A DNA stretch of 9,608 nucleotides from Clostridia bacterium (GCA_017554835.1 JAFZHO010000001.1:1-9608), one strand, 5' to 3'. Positions 1 through 5,972 are shown, counted from the first letter of the stretch. The notes: generated by a model not told the origin, from the letters alone. A program made the numbers and translations.

Positions 1-153
1 GTTGCGCCATACGGCAGAAGACTTCTTGACGTTGATTTTGATGATAAGAAACAGGATTTATATTTCAATATTTATAATAATATATGGGGCTGTAACCATC
101 CTATGTGGTATAGTGATGATTCAAAATTCCGTTTCAGAATCAAAAAAAGATAA
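1..153 (+). CDS. 3' end of a GH38-like (DUF5054-type) putative glycosidase, upstream tandem copy (partial)
   Basis: The window opens inside a gene; reading frame 1 gives 50 residues and then TAA at 151-153. The peptide is almost identical to the last 50 residues of the complete gene that follows (1789-1941): 3 of 153 bases differ, and only one changes the protein (a Ser codon here, TCA at 121-123, is Ala GCA in the other copy). This is therefore the C-terminal end of a paralogous, tandemly arranged copy of the same putative glycosidase. Only 33 bases separate its stop from the next ATG, so the two are probably co-transcribed. Whether the upstream copy is full length cannot be seen. Function is inferred only through the downstream copy. 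Confidence 0.85.
   Translation, partial: VAPYGRRLLDVDFDDKKQDLYFNIYNNIWGCNHPMWYSDDSKFRFRIKKR
1..153 (+). repeat. Upstream arm of a 153-bp near-identical direct repeat (partner 1789-1941)
   Basis: The bases match 1789-1941 at 150 of 153 positions, an offset of 1788 (one CDS plus one 33-bp spacer). Similarity stops abruptly at the shared TAA: the bases after 153 and after 1941 are unrelated. The left limit lies outside the window, so the real repeat may be much longer. Confidence 0.95.
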
Positions 154-159
154 TATAAT
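131..159 (+). promoter_or_regulatory. Possible weak internal promoter between the tandem glycosidase copies
   Basis: A perfect -10 hexamer TATAAT lies at 154-159, directly after the stop of the upstream copy. Seventeen bases before it is GTTTCA (131-136), a poor -35 with about 3 of 6 consensus bases. Initiation near 166 would leave the AGGAG ribosome binding site (176-180) in the transcript. The poor -35 and AT-rich context make this tentative; simple co-transcription from upstream is as likely. Confidence 0.25.
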
Positions 160-186
160 ACTTGGATGACAACTTAGGAGAAATAA

Positions 187-1941
187 ATGATTAAAAAGGT
201 TTACGTTGTATCAAAAACTCATCTTGATATCGGTTTTACCGATTTGGCCGAGAACGTTGTTAATACTTATATTTATAAATATCTTCCAAACGTTGTTAAA
301 ACCTGTAACGAGCTTAAGGATACGGATACTCCGTATACTTGGACGGTTAGCCCATGGGTTCTTACCGAGGCGCTAAAAAAAGACGACGGCACTTTGGAAA
401 AAGCCATTAAAGACGGGCTTATTTCGTGGCATTCTATGCCTTTCACTCCTTTTAGTGAGTCTATGAGCCCCGAACTTTTGGAGTATGCTCTTTCAATTTC
501 TGAAAACCTTGATAAAAGATTCGGCAAAAAAACTACCGCAGTTAAATTCTCCGACGTTCCGGGAACTTCAAGAGCGCTTATAAAACCACTTTGTAAGCAC
601 GGTATCAAGTTTATACATATGGGCGTTAATCCTGCCTTTAAAGTAAAGAATATTCCGCCATTATTCAGATGGAGAAACGGCGAGGATGAAATCGTCGTTG
701 CTTATAATATGGCATACGGAACAAGCCTTGATTTCGATGATTTCGCGGTTTATATCGATATGCGTGGCGATAATACTCAGGGATTACCAAAAGAGGTCGT
801 TATCGAACTTTATAGAAAACTTAGAGAAAAATACCCTGATGCAGAGGTTTCCTTCTCAAATATGACCGAGGTTGCTGAGAAAATCGTTGCCCTTAAAGAT
901 ACTTTCCCCGTTGTTGAAGATGAAATCGGTGATATGTGGTCTCATAATATTTCAACCGACCCTATGAAAGTTTCTCTTTATAAAGAACTTCTTCGTCATA
1001 TTGAGAAAAACGGCATCAACGGAGATATAACAAATAACCTTATGCTTATTCCCGAGCATACCTGGGGATGCAATACCAAGGCTTATTTTTCTAATTACGT
1101 TGATTATTCCGTTGCCGATTTTGAGTCAACGAAAAACTGCCCAAGCAGAAAATTCGTCGAAAGAAGCTGGGAAGAAAAACGTGAATACATCGTCGAAGCG
1201 CAAAAAGCCCTTGGCACTAATTTCGTTTACGACGTAAAAGAGCCAGACCTTGACGGCTTTAACGAAATCCCCGTATTTGAAACAGACTTCGAGTTTTCGT
1301 GGCAGTTATATGATAGTCAGGATTATAAGCCAAGAATAAACGCAAGAGTTGAATCGTTGCAGGAAAGTAAGAAACACGAAAAATTCGACCCACTTCTTTA
1401 TATGAGCGTTGTTCTTGGTAACTGCAAATATAATTTGCCAAAATATCAGGGCGGAATTTACGTTCCAAATGCCGTTGCCGCATATCAAAAAGGCGACGTA
1501 AAAGTTATTAAATACGAATTTGAAGAAAACCTTAAAAAAGAGTATGGACTTCCATATCTATATGCCATAATCGACGGCGATATGGTTGAATTTCGATGGT
1601 TTGGTATGAAACCGAACCGTTTGCCCCAGTCATATTGGGTTAAATTCAAAGGATTTGAAGAAAACTGGGAAATCCGAAAAATCGGTCAGTGGTTCGACGT
1701 TGATGCGCGCAGTAACCCACTATTTATGGGAAGTGATTACGGCGTGAGAAATAGCGAGGTTGAGATCGAAAACGTTGATTCGCTTTTAGTTGCGCCATAC
1801 GGCAGAAGACTTCTTGACGTTGATTTTGATGATAAGAAACAGGATTTATATTTCAATATTTATAATAATATATGGGGCTGTAATCATCCTATGTGGTATA
1901 GTGATGACGCAAAATTCCGTTTCAGAATCAAAAAAAGATAA
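187..1941 (+). CDS. GH38-like (DUF5054-type) putative glycoside hydrolase, 584 aa
   Basis: Complete gene. ATG at 187 has AGGAG at 176-180, six bases upstream. The N-terminus carries KTHLDIGFTD (residues 10-19), the His-x-Asp signature that in the GH38 alpha-mannosidase fold supplies two zinc ligands (H12, D14 here). Other conserved-looking acidic and His clusters are FSDVPGT (121-127, D123 a candidate nucleophile/zinc ligand), GDMWSHN (248-254) and PEHTWGCN (289-296). The C-terminal half (about 360-584) has the beta-rich look of the GH38 C-terminal domains, ending in a basic FRFRIKKR tail. I recognise it as the DUF5054 type common in gut Firmicutes; substrate unknown, alpha-mannosidase-like activity only a guess. 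There is no signal peptide or membrane segment, so it should be cytoplasmic and act on imported glycans. Its last 51 codons nearly repeat the end of the preceding gene, and a terminator follows 30 bases after the stop. The catalytic residue assignments are inferred from motif position, not alignment. Confidence 0.78.
   Translation: MIKKVYVVSKTHLDIGFTDLAENVVNTYIYKYLPNVVKTCNELKDTDTPYTWTVSPWVLTEALKKDDGTLEKAIKDGLISWHSMPFTPFSESMSPELLEYALSISENLDKRFGKKTTAVKFSDVPGTSRALIKPLCKHGIKFIHMGVNPAFKVKNIPPLFRWRNGEDEIVVAYNMAYGTSLDFDDFAVYIDMRGDNTQGLPKEVVIELYRKLREKYPDAEVSFSNMTEVAEKIVALKDTFPVVEDEIGDMWSHNISTDPMKVSLYKELLRHIEKNGINGDITNNLMLIPEHTWGCNTKAYFSNYVDYSVADFESTKNCPSRKFVERSWEEKREYIVEAQKALGTNFVYDVKEPDLDGFNEIPVFETDFEFSWQLYDSQDYKPRINARVESLQESKKHEKFDPLLYMSVVLGNCKYNLPKYQGGIYVPNAVAAYQKGDVKVIKYEFEENLKKEYGLPYLYAIIDGDMVEFRWFGMKPNRLPQSYWVKFKGFEENWEIRKIGQWFDVDARSNPLFMGSDYGVRNSEVEIENVDSLLVAPYGRRLLDVDFDDKKQDLYFNIYNNIWGCNHPMWYSDDAKFRFRIKKR
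1789..1941 (+). repeat. Downstream arm of the 153-bp near-identical direct repeat (partner 1-153)
   Basis: This is the 3' end of the complete glycosidase gene, matching 1-153 apart from three substitutions (two synonymous, one Ser/Ala). Homology ends exactly at the stop codon; the terminator that follows this copy is absent after the upstream copy. Confidence 0.95.
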
Positions 1942-1970
1942 CTTACCTTTTAAAATATTATATATATAAC

Positions 1971-2013
1971 AAAGCAAAAGGAATCTTCTATTTTGAAAGG
2001 TTCTTTTTGTTTT
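1971..2013 (+). terminator. Rho-independent terminator after the GH38-like gene
   Basis: The core stem GAATCTT (1981-1987) pairs with AAGGTTC (1997-2003), with one G-U pair and a 9-base loop. It extends through A-rich 1971-1980 pairing with T-rich 2004-2013. The T tract TTTTTGTTTT serves both as the lower stem and the U-run. It separates the glycosidase operon from the methyltransferase-type gene. Confidence 0.7.
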
Positions 2014-2014
2014 G

Positions 2015-2043
2015 TTGAAGGGTGTATGCGTTTATGGTATAAT
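2015..2043 (+). promoter_or_regulatory. Sigma-70-type promoter of the ICMT-like gene
   Basis: A -35 TTGAAG (2015-2020, 4 of 6 consensus) and a perfect -10 TATAAT (2038-2043) are separated by exactly 17 bases. The expected start near 2050 gives a very short leader holding the GAGGGG ribosome binding site (2053-2058) before ATG 2064. The promoter begins right after the preceding terminator. Confidence 0.7.
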
Positions 2044-2063
2044 TATATAAAAGAGGGGATTTT

Positions 2064-2735
2064 ATGACTATGAAATTATTTTTTCAGGCGATTATAAAAT
2101 TTTTATGTGGAGTTATTCTTGTGGGCCTTTTGATTTTTTTGCCTGCGGGAAGTTGGGCCTTTTTTAATGGTTGGCTTTTTATGGGGATTTTATTTATACC
2201 CATGTTTTTTGCAGGGGTTATTATGATGATTAAAAACCCTGACCTTTTAAAAAAGCGCCTTAAAGCAAAGGAAACTGAAAAAGAACAGGATTTAGTTATA
2301 AAATTAAGTGGATTAATGTTTCTTTCCGGGTTTATTGTTGCCGGGCTTTCTTATCGTTTTGAATGGGAGTCTATGCCAAAAACGATGATTATTATTGCCA
2401 CTTTGATATTTATTATTTCTTATATTCTCTACGGGGAAGTTCTGAGAGAAAACGCATATCTGAGTCGCACAATCGAGGTCTCGGAAAATCAGAGGGTTAT
2501 TGATACGGGGTTATATGGCATAGTGAGGCACCCTATGTATAGCGTGACGTTATTTCTCTTTTTATCTATGCCTATTGTTCTTGGGTCTTTTTACTCTTTT
2601 TTGATTTTTCTTTTTTATCCTATCATAATTGTCAAAAGGATTAAAAACGAGGAAGAATTTCTCCAAAAAAACCTTGATGGTTACAAAGAATATATGAAAA
2701 AAGTCAGATATCGACTTATACCTTTTATCTGGTAA
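2064..2735 (+). CDS. Isoprenylcysteine carboxyl methyltransferase (ICMT/PEMT)-family membrane protein, 223 aa
   Basis: Integral membrane protein with hydrophobic segments at about residues 8-27, 36-56, 80-98, 106-124 and 160-190. The C-terminal third has the family signature: GLYGIVRHPMYS (149-160), then KNEEEFL (195-201) and GYKEYMKKVRYRLIP (206-220). In ICMT/PEMT-type methyltransferases this part forms the S-adenosylmethionine and substrate site at the membrane face. Bacterial members are diverse and most have no proven substrate; real prenyl-cysteine methylation is not implied. GAGGGG at 2053-2058 sits five bases before ATG 2064; an alternative ATG at 2070 is less well spaced. The gene has its own promoter and shares a terminator with the convergent HAD gene, so it is a single-gene unit. 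The family is a confident call from the motif and topology; the role is unknown. Confidence 0.85.
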   Translation: MTMKLFFQAIIKFLCGVILVGLLIFLPAGSWAFFNGWLFMGILFIPMFFAGVIMMIKNPDLLKKRLKAKETEKEQDLVIKLSGLMFLSGFIVAGLSYRFEWESMPKTMIIIATLIFIISYILYGEVLRENAYLSRTIEVSENQRVIDTGLYGIVRHPMYSVTLFLFLSMPIVLGSFYSFLIFLFYPIIIVKRIKNEEEFLQKNLDGYKEYMKKVRYRLIPFIW

Positions 2736-2739
2736 ATAA

Positions 2740-2767
2740 AAGAGTTCCTGCAAAAGCAGGAACTCTT
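2740..2767. terminator. Bidirectional intrinsic terminator between convergent genes
   Basis: A perfect 12-bp stem (2740-2751 with 2756-2767) closes on an AAAA loop. Read on the minus strand it is followed by TTTTATTTA, a good U-run for the HAD gene, whose stop codon (2769-2771) lies one base away. Read on the plus strand the tail is weaker (ATTATATATC, then TTTTT at 2778-2782), but it can still end the ICMT-like transcript, whose stop is at 2733-2735. Confidence 0.88.
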
Positions 2768-2768
2768 A

Positions 2769-3608
2769 TTATATATCTTTTTCAATAAATTTTATAACGC
2801 CGTCGTTATGATTACTTTCGATGATTATATCGCTTATATCTTTAAGGGGTTCAACGGCGTTTTCTACTGCGATTTTTTTATCTGCCACCTCTAAAAGAGG
2901 AATATCGTTGAGATTATCTCCAAAAGCGATTAAGGTCTCGGCATTATAATAGTTTTTTAGCCATAAAGCGCCTGATGCTTTTGACGCTTTTTGAGACATT
3001 ATTTCAACGTAGTAGAAATCTCCCAGATTATCTTTATAACAAATTGCCGAGATACCTTCAAGACGGTTTATTTCGGCTTTTATATTTTCTGCCGTTTCTT
3101 TATCAGTAAGAAGGCAGGAATAAATAATCTCATCCTTATTTGGAATTTCGTCAAAAGAAGAAATCTCAAAAAACTTCTTTAGCCGTCTGTTTTTTCTCGG
3201 TTCATAAAAAGAGAGTTCATATTCTTTTGTCAGTTTTTTATGATAAACGTTGAGATATTTGCCGCAAACAGAATAGATAAAAGGGGAAACAGGGTATTTA
3301 TCAAGGATTTCTAAAATATCCGAAAGAGCATTTTCGAGGATTTTATGAACAACAAGATATTCTTCTTTCTGAAAATCGAAAACCACCGTTCCGTTCATTA
3401 AAACGCCGGCAGAAATAGCAATTCCCTCAAAAAAATCCGAAACTGTTGCCGCCGTTCTTGCCGTGGCAACGGAGAAGCATAGCCCATCGTCGATAAGCTT
3501 CTTCAAGGTTTTTTTGGTATAATCCGATATAGCAGTATTATTATTCAAAAGCGTTCCGTCCAGATCCGATAAATAAAGTTTGATAGGCCCGTCCTCCTTT
3601 TTAATCAT
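2769..3608 (-). CDS. Cof-type HAD-superfamily (HAD-IIB) phosphatase, 279 aa (or 271 aa from an ATC start)
   Basis: All four HAD motifs are visible (numbering from ATG 3608): motif I SDLDGTLL (14-21; D15 nucleophile, D17 acid/base), motif II ATART (48-52), motif III Lys in SQKASKASG (K207 or K210), and motif IV GDNLNDIPLL (230-239; D231 and D235 for Mg2+). The NGTVVFD stretch (72-78) is typical of Cof-type enzymes. These cytosolic enzymes dephosphorylate sugar phosphates, flavin or PLP-like compounds; the substrate cannot be told here. The start is doubtful. ATG 3608 has no ribosome binding site, lies directly against a -10-like TAGAAT, and gives eight extra residues (MIKKEDGP). AGGAGG lies inside that extension (3593-3598), eight bases before an ATC codon at 3584-3582, which would give the usual Cof beginning with KLYLSDLDGTLL directly after the start. 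The gene is convergent with the ICMT-like gene and divergent from the YgjV-like gene. Confidence 0.88.
   Translation of the reverse strand: MIKKEDGPIKLYLSDLDGTLLNNNTAISDYTKKTLKKLIDDGLCFSVATARTAATVSDFFEGIAISAGVLMNGTVVFDFQKEEYLVVHKILENALSDILEILDKYPVSPFIYSVCGKYLNVYHKKLTKEYELSFYEPRKNRRLKKFFEISSFDEIPNKDEIIYSCLLTDKETAENIKAEINRLEGISAICYKDNLGDFYYVEIMSQKASKASGALWLKNYYNAETLIAFGDNLNDIPLLEVADKKIAVENAVEPLKDISDIIIESNHNDGVIKFIEKDI
3593..3598 (-). promoter_or_regulatory. Perfect AGGAGG ribosome binding site inside the nominal HAD reading frame
   Basis: On the minus strand AGGAGG falls at codons 4-5 of the ATG-3608 frame. Eight bases downstream is ATC (3584-3582), and no ATG, GTG or TTG occurs in frame before the catalytic DLDGT. 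Spacing and strength are ideal for initiation at that ATC; the ATG at 3608 has nothing comparable. Confidence 0.6.
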
Positions 3609-3637
3609 ATTCTATCAGTAAAAAATAAATTCCGCAA
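3609..3637 (-). promoter_or_regulatory. Candidate promoter of the HAD gene
   Basis: On the minus strand TTGCGG (3637-3632, 3 of 6) and TAGAAT (3614-3609, 5 of 6 matches to TATAAT) are separated by 17 bases. The predicted transcription start is near 3602, downstream of the ATG at 3608. If this is the true promoter, the message begins just before AGGAGG and cannot use that ATG. Confidence 0.5.
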
Positions 3638-3644
3638 TATAACA

Positions 3645-3673
3645 TTGTAAAAAAAACAAAAATTTGATATTAT
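3645..3673 (+). promoter_or_regulatory. Promoter of the YgjV-like gene
   Basis: TTGTAA (3645-3650, 4 of 6) and TATTAT (3668-3673, 5 of 6) are separated by 17 bases. Initiation is expected near 3680, giving a leader of about 20 bases with the ribosome binding site. It lies back to back with the HAD promoter; the two -35 boxes are 7 bases apart, so the divergent pair could be co-regulated. Confidence 0.6.
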
Positions 3674-3699
3674 ATATTTTATGTAAAGGAGAGGATTTT

Positions 3700-4218
3700 A
3701 TGGATATCATTGCGGCGATTTTAAGTTTTCTGGCTTTGGCTTGTCTTATAATTTCTACCCTTATTAAAGGGGATAAAATAAAAACTATTCTGTTTTTGGT
3801 TTTTATGGGGAATTTATTATATAGTATCAGCTATTTTATGACGGATAGTATGAGCGGTGCGGGAAGTTGTCTTCTTGGGGCTATTATCTCTATAATAAAT
3901 TATTTTATTACCAAAACGGGAAAACCAATTCCAAAAGCACTTCTTATAGTTTATTCTCTTGCTTTTGTTATAATGAATTTATCAACGGGCGGATTTACCC
4001 CCCAGGGAATTATTGCGGTTCTGGCAACCTTGGCTTTCGTTATGAGAGTTGCTCAGAAAAACGGCGCAAAATATCGTTTATGGACTGTGGCAAACGTTTT
4101 GGGGTGGATTTTATATGATATTGCCACTTTTGCCTACGGTGCTATGATTACCCATCTTGTTCAGCTCGGGATAACTTTTGTTGGAATGGTTATCTATGAT
4201 AGAAAAAAAGAAATATAA
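3700..4218 (+). CDS. YgjV-family inner membrane protein, 172 aa
   Basis: I place the start at ATG 3700 because AGGAG (3687-3691) lies eight bases upstream. The frame is also open from a TTG at 3664, but that would put the promoter -10 inside the gene. The protein is nearly all membrane, with hydrophobic segments at about residues 3-22, 29-47, 53-71, 79-97, 101-117, 128-146 and 147-165. Landmarks are LVFMGNLLYSISYF (33-46), INYFITKTGK (66-75) and WTVANVLGWILYDIATFAYG (128-147), and the protein ends in a short charged tail. This matches the small YgjV/Imp-YgjV-type family of multi-pass inner membrane proteins, whose function is not established. The gene is divergent from the HAD phosphatase. 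No clear T-rich terminator follows, so its transcript may run into the structured region before the GH27 gene. Family assignment is moderately sure. Confidence 0.72.
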   Translation: MDIIAAILSFLALACLIISTLIKGDKIKTILFLVFMGNLLYSISYFMTDSMSGAGSCLLGAIISIINYFITKTGKPIPKALLIVYSLAFVIMNLSTGGFTPQGIIAVLATLAFVMRVAQKNGAKYRLWTVANVLGWILYDIATFAYGAMITHLVQLGITFVGMVIYDRKKEI

Positions 4219-4232
4219 AGTGTATGGGTTTT

Positions 4233-4250
4233 ATCATATAATAGTATGAT
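4233..4250 (+). promoter_or_regulatory. Candidate promoter -10 embedded in a dyad, upstream of the GH27 gene
   Basis: ATCATA (4233-4238) and TATGAT (4245-4250) form a perfect 6+6 inverted repeat around a consensus -10 TATAAT (4237-4242). The -35 region (about 4214-4219, TATAAA) is poor, so an activator or operator-controlled promoter is possible. Initiation near 4249 would give a leader of about 165 bases before ATG 4414. The dyad followed by TTTT might instead be a weak terminator of the YgjV-like gene. Confidence 0.4.
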
Positions 4251-4256
4251 TTTGCA

Positions 4257-4297
4257 ATATCCTTTTCTTTTCTAAAAGGTTATCCTAAAGGGGATAG
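4257..4297 (+). other. Two consecutive leader hairpins
   Basis: Hairpin A: CCTTTT (4261-4266) pairs with AAAAGG (4274-4279) over a 7-base loop, and after one T/T mismatch three more pairs form (4257-4259 with 4281-4283). Hairpin B: TTATCC (4280-4285) pairs with GGATAG (4292-4297), with one G-U pair and a 6-base loop. The foot of A and the stem of B share 4281-4283, so extended A and B exclude each other. B also shares 4296-4297 with the foot of the long stem at 4296-4379. Confidence 0.5.
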
Positions 4298-4379
4298 GAG
4301 TAATTTGAGTCTTTTAGATAAAAGTGATGGTTATGTGCTTTTACACCTTGTTTTTAATATAAAGATTTAAATTACTCTT
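4296..4379 (+). ncRNA. Long imperfect stem: putative structured 5' leader (cis-acting RNA) of the GH27 gene
   Basis: Bases 4296-4314 pair without interruption with 4361-4379: 19 pairs, three of them G-U. The 46-base interior contains another hairpin, TAAAAG (4319-4324) with CTTTTA (4338-4343). The element ends 22 bases before the GGAGG ribosome binding site of the GH27 gene. No U-run follows, so it is not an ordinary terminator. It could be a riboswitch or protein-binding leader, an mRNA-stabilising 5' structure, a processing site between the YgjV-like and GH27 genes, or a small MITE-like inverted repeat. I recognise no known riboswitch class. The region 4219-4413 otherwise contains no gene. 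Confidence 0.5.
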
Positions 4380-4413
4380 GTCAAATTTATAAAGATTTTT
4401 CGGAGGAATATAT

Positions 4414-5865
4414 ATGAGATATACCGAAATTGCAATCGCAAAACCTTTTGAAGGGGCTCCCAGAATAAACCTTGCAGACGTTTTTGGCGCTTCGCCGAAA
4501 AAACCATTTCTTTTGAAAATTCCCGTAACGGGTCAAAGACCAATTACCTACGGTGCGAAAAATCTGCCCGAGGGATTGATTCTTAAAGATGGCATTATAA
4601 GCGGAAGCGTTCAGGTAGAAGGGGTTTATAACGTTATTCTCACTGCAAAAAACGCTCTTGGCGAAACCGAGAAAAATCTGACTCTTGAAATAAAAGAGAA
4701 CGGAGTATTATTGACTCCTTTAATGGGATTTACAAGCTGGAATGCCTTTGGTTCAACGGTCTCTCAGGAAAAAATAGAGAATATTACCAAAAGAATGGTT
4801 GAGTTAGGTATATGCGAATACGGATATAACTATATAAATATAGATTCGGGATGGCAGGAAAACTACGGCGGAAAATATGATGCCATAATGCCAAACGCCA
4901 AATTCCCCGATATGAAAAAACTCTGCGATACCATTCATTCCTACGGACTTAAATGCGGTATCTATTCAACTCCAATGCTGACTGCCTGGGGATGCCCGAA
5001 GGAGTTTTCATCTATTCCGGGATGCACCGTGGGAGAACCTGACCCTATTTTTGCCCCTATGAACGGCGGAATCGGAAAAATCCGCAAAGAAAAAAATAAC
5101 GTTTCCCAGTGGACCGAGTGGGGATTTGATTATTTGAAATATGACTGGCATCCCTGCGACCCTTATAACGCAGACCTTATGAAAAAAGAACTTATGGCAT
5201 CGCCTCGTGATTTTGGTTTTTGCGTTACTATTACGGCAGTTCTCGGATATATAAACTATTGGTCCCAAAATTGCAACAGTTACCGTGCAAATACCGATTC
5301 AAGAGGAAACTGGAAGAACTTTTTAGAGATTTATAATACCTATTTTGATTATATGGATTATAATAACAAAGGCCACTATTTCGATCTTGATATGCTTGAT
5401 TTAGGGGATTGCGATATGTTCCGTCAGCGTGGTTGGACGGAAAACGCCGACTTCGGCTTTACGGAAGATGAGCAGCTCGTCGTATTTTCTGCGAGAGCGT
5501 TTTTATCTTCGCCTATTCAGATAAGCAGTACTTTGGAAAATCTCAGTGAGTTTGAACTTTCAATGTATTGTAACGAGGAGATATTGGCTATTCATCAGGA
5601 TAGTGCTTTCTCAACTGCAAAGCCATATATTATGCTTGAAGGAAATGATAAAGCCGTTCACGTTTTCAGAAAGAAGCTTTCAAACGGGGATTACGCTATC
5701 GGTGCCTTTAACGTGGGAGAAACGAGAGAAAGAGTAAAAATCTATCTGGACGAAAAATCCAATATAAGAGACGTATGGGCTAAAAAGGATTTAAGCGAAA
5801 ATGATAAAATCTCACTTTCCATGCCACCTCATACCGTTAAGATTTTCAGAATTTCAGCTATATGA
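4414..5865 (+). CDS. GH27 alpha-galactosidase-type glycoside hydrolase with N-terminal Ig-like domain, 483 aa
   Basis: GGAGG (4402-4406) lies seven bases before ATG 4414. Residues about 15-94 form a putative Ig-like (He_PIG-type) module, seen in RPITYGAKNLPEGLILKDG followed by the strand VYNVILTAKNALGE. The GH27 barrel starts at LTPLMGFTSWNAFG (100-113) and continues with YINIDSGWQ (140-148), YLKYDW (240-245; D244 the retaining nucleophile) and CNSYRANTDSRGNW (287-300; R291, with D295 aligning to the acid/base Asp231 of human alpha-galactosidase A). FDLDMLDLGD (323-332), LSSPIQISS (364-372) and EEILAIHQD (388-396) are further family landmarks. A C-terminal beta domain covers roughly 400-483. 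GH27 enzymes remove terminal alpha-galactose, and in some branches alpha-GalNAc or beta-L-arabinopyranose, so the exact sugar is open. There is no signal peptide; the enzyme should be cytoplasmic despite the Ig-like module. It lies behind a long structured leader and ends at a strong terminator, so it is probably monocistronic or coupled to the YgjV-like gene. Confidence 0.9.
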   Translation: MRYTEIAIAKPFEGAPRINLADVFGASPKKPFLLKIPVTGQRPITYGAKNLPEGLILKDGIISGSVQVEGVYNVILTAKNALGETEKNLTLEIKENGVLLTPLMGFTSWNAFGSTVSQEKIENITKRMVELGICEYGYNYINIDSGWQENYGGKYDAIMPNAKFPDMKKLCDTIHSYGLKCGIYSTPMLTAWGCPKEFSSIPGCTVGEPDPIFAPMNGGIGKIRKEKNNVSQWTEWGFDYLKYDWHPCDPYNADLMKKELMASPRDFGFCVTITAVLGYINYWSQNCNSYRANTDSRGNWKNFLEIYNTYFDYMDYNNKGHYFDLDMLDLGDCDMFRQRGWTENADFGFTEDEQLVVFSARAFLSSPIQISSTLENLSEFELSMYCNEEILAIHQDSAFSTAKPYIMLEGNDKAVHVFRKKLSNGDYAIGAFNVGETRERVKIYLDEKSNIRDVWAKKDLSENDKISLSMPPHTVKIFRISAI

Positions 5866-5902
5866 TAATATAGATGAAATTCATAATTTCAAGGATATAA
5901 TG

Positions 5903-5934
5903 AAAGTCGTCCTCAGTAAGAGGACGACTTTTTT
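5903..5934 (+). terminator. Strong Rho-independent terminator after the GH27 gene
   Basis: A perfect 12-bp stem (5903-5914 with 5920-5931) containing GTCGTCCTC/GAGGACGAC closes on the loop AGTAA and runs straight into TTTTTT (5929-5934). It lies 37 bases after the GH27 stop. A small 6-bp hairpin GAAATT/AATTTC (5876-5881 with 5885-5890) precedes it. Confidence 0.95.
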
Positions 5935-5954
5935 ATACTCTTTTGGGAAAATAG

Positions 5955-5972
5955 CAATTTTTACAATTTTTA
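5955..5972 (+). repeat. Tandem 9-bp direct repeat (CAATTTTTA x2) upstream of purL
   Basis: CAATTTTTA occurs twice back to back (5955-5963, 5964-5972). It lies roughly 70-90 bases before the likely purL transcription start, where an activator site or an AT-rich UP-like element could act, but in sequence this AT-rich chance is a fair explanation. Confidence 0.4.

Noticed and set aside
1259..1488. Two antisense frames of 60-74 residues inside the GH38-like gene
   Set aside because: They lie opposite conserved coding sequence and show no independent start signals or domain.
1..1941. Assembly artefact as the cause of the repeated glycosidase end
   Set aside because: Three substitutions, mostly silent, and fully different downstream sequences point to two real loci, although long reads would settle it.
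3664..3699. Upstream TTG start for the YgjV-like protein, adding 12 residues
   Set aside because: The extension overlaps the -10 and the ribosome binding site, and ATG 3700 has an ideally spaced AGGAG; the 172-residue form fits better.
4257..4283. Intrinsic terminator of the YgjV-like gene
   Set aside because: The CCTTTT/AAAAGG hairpin has no T tract after it and is A/U rich, so termination there is unlikely.
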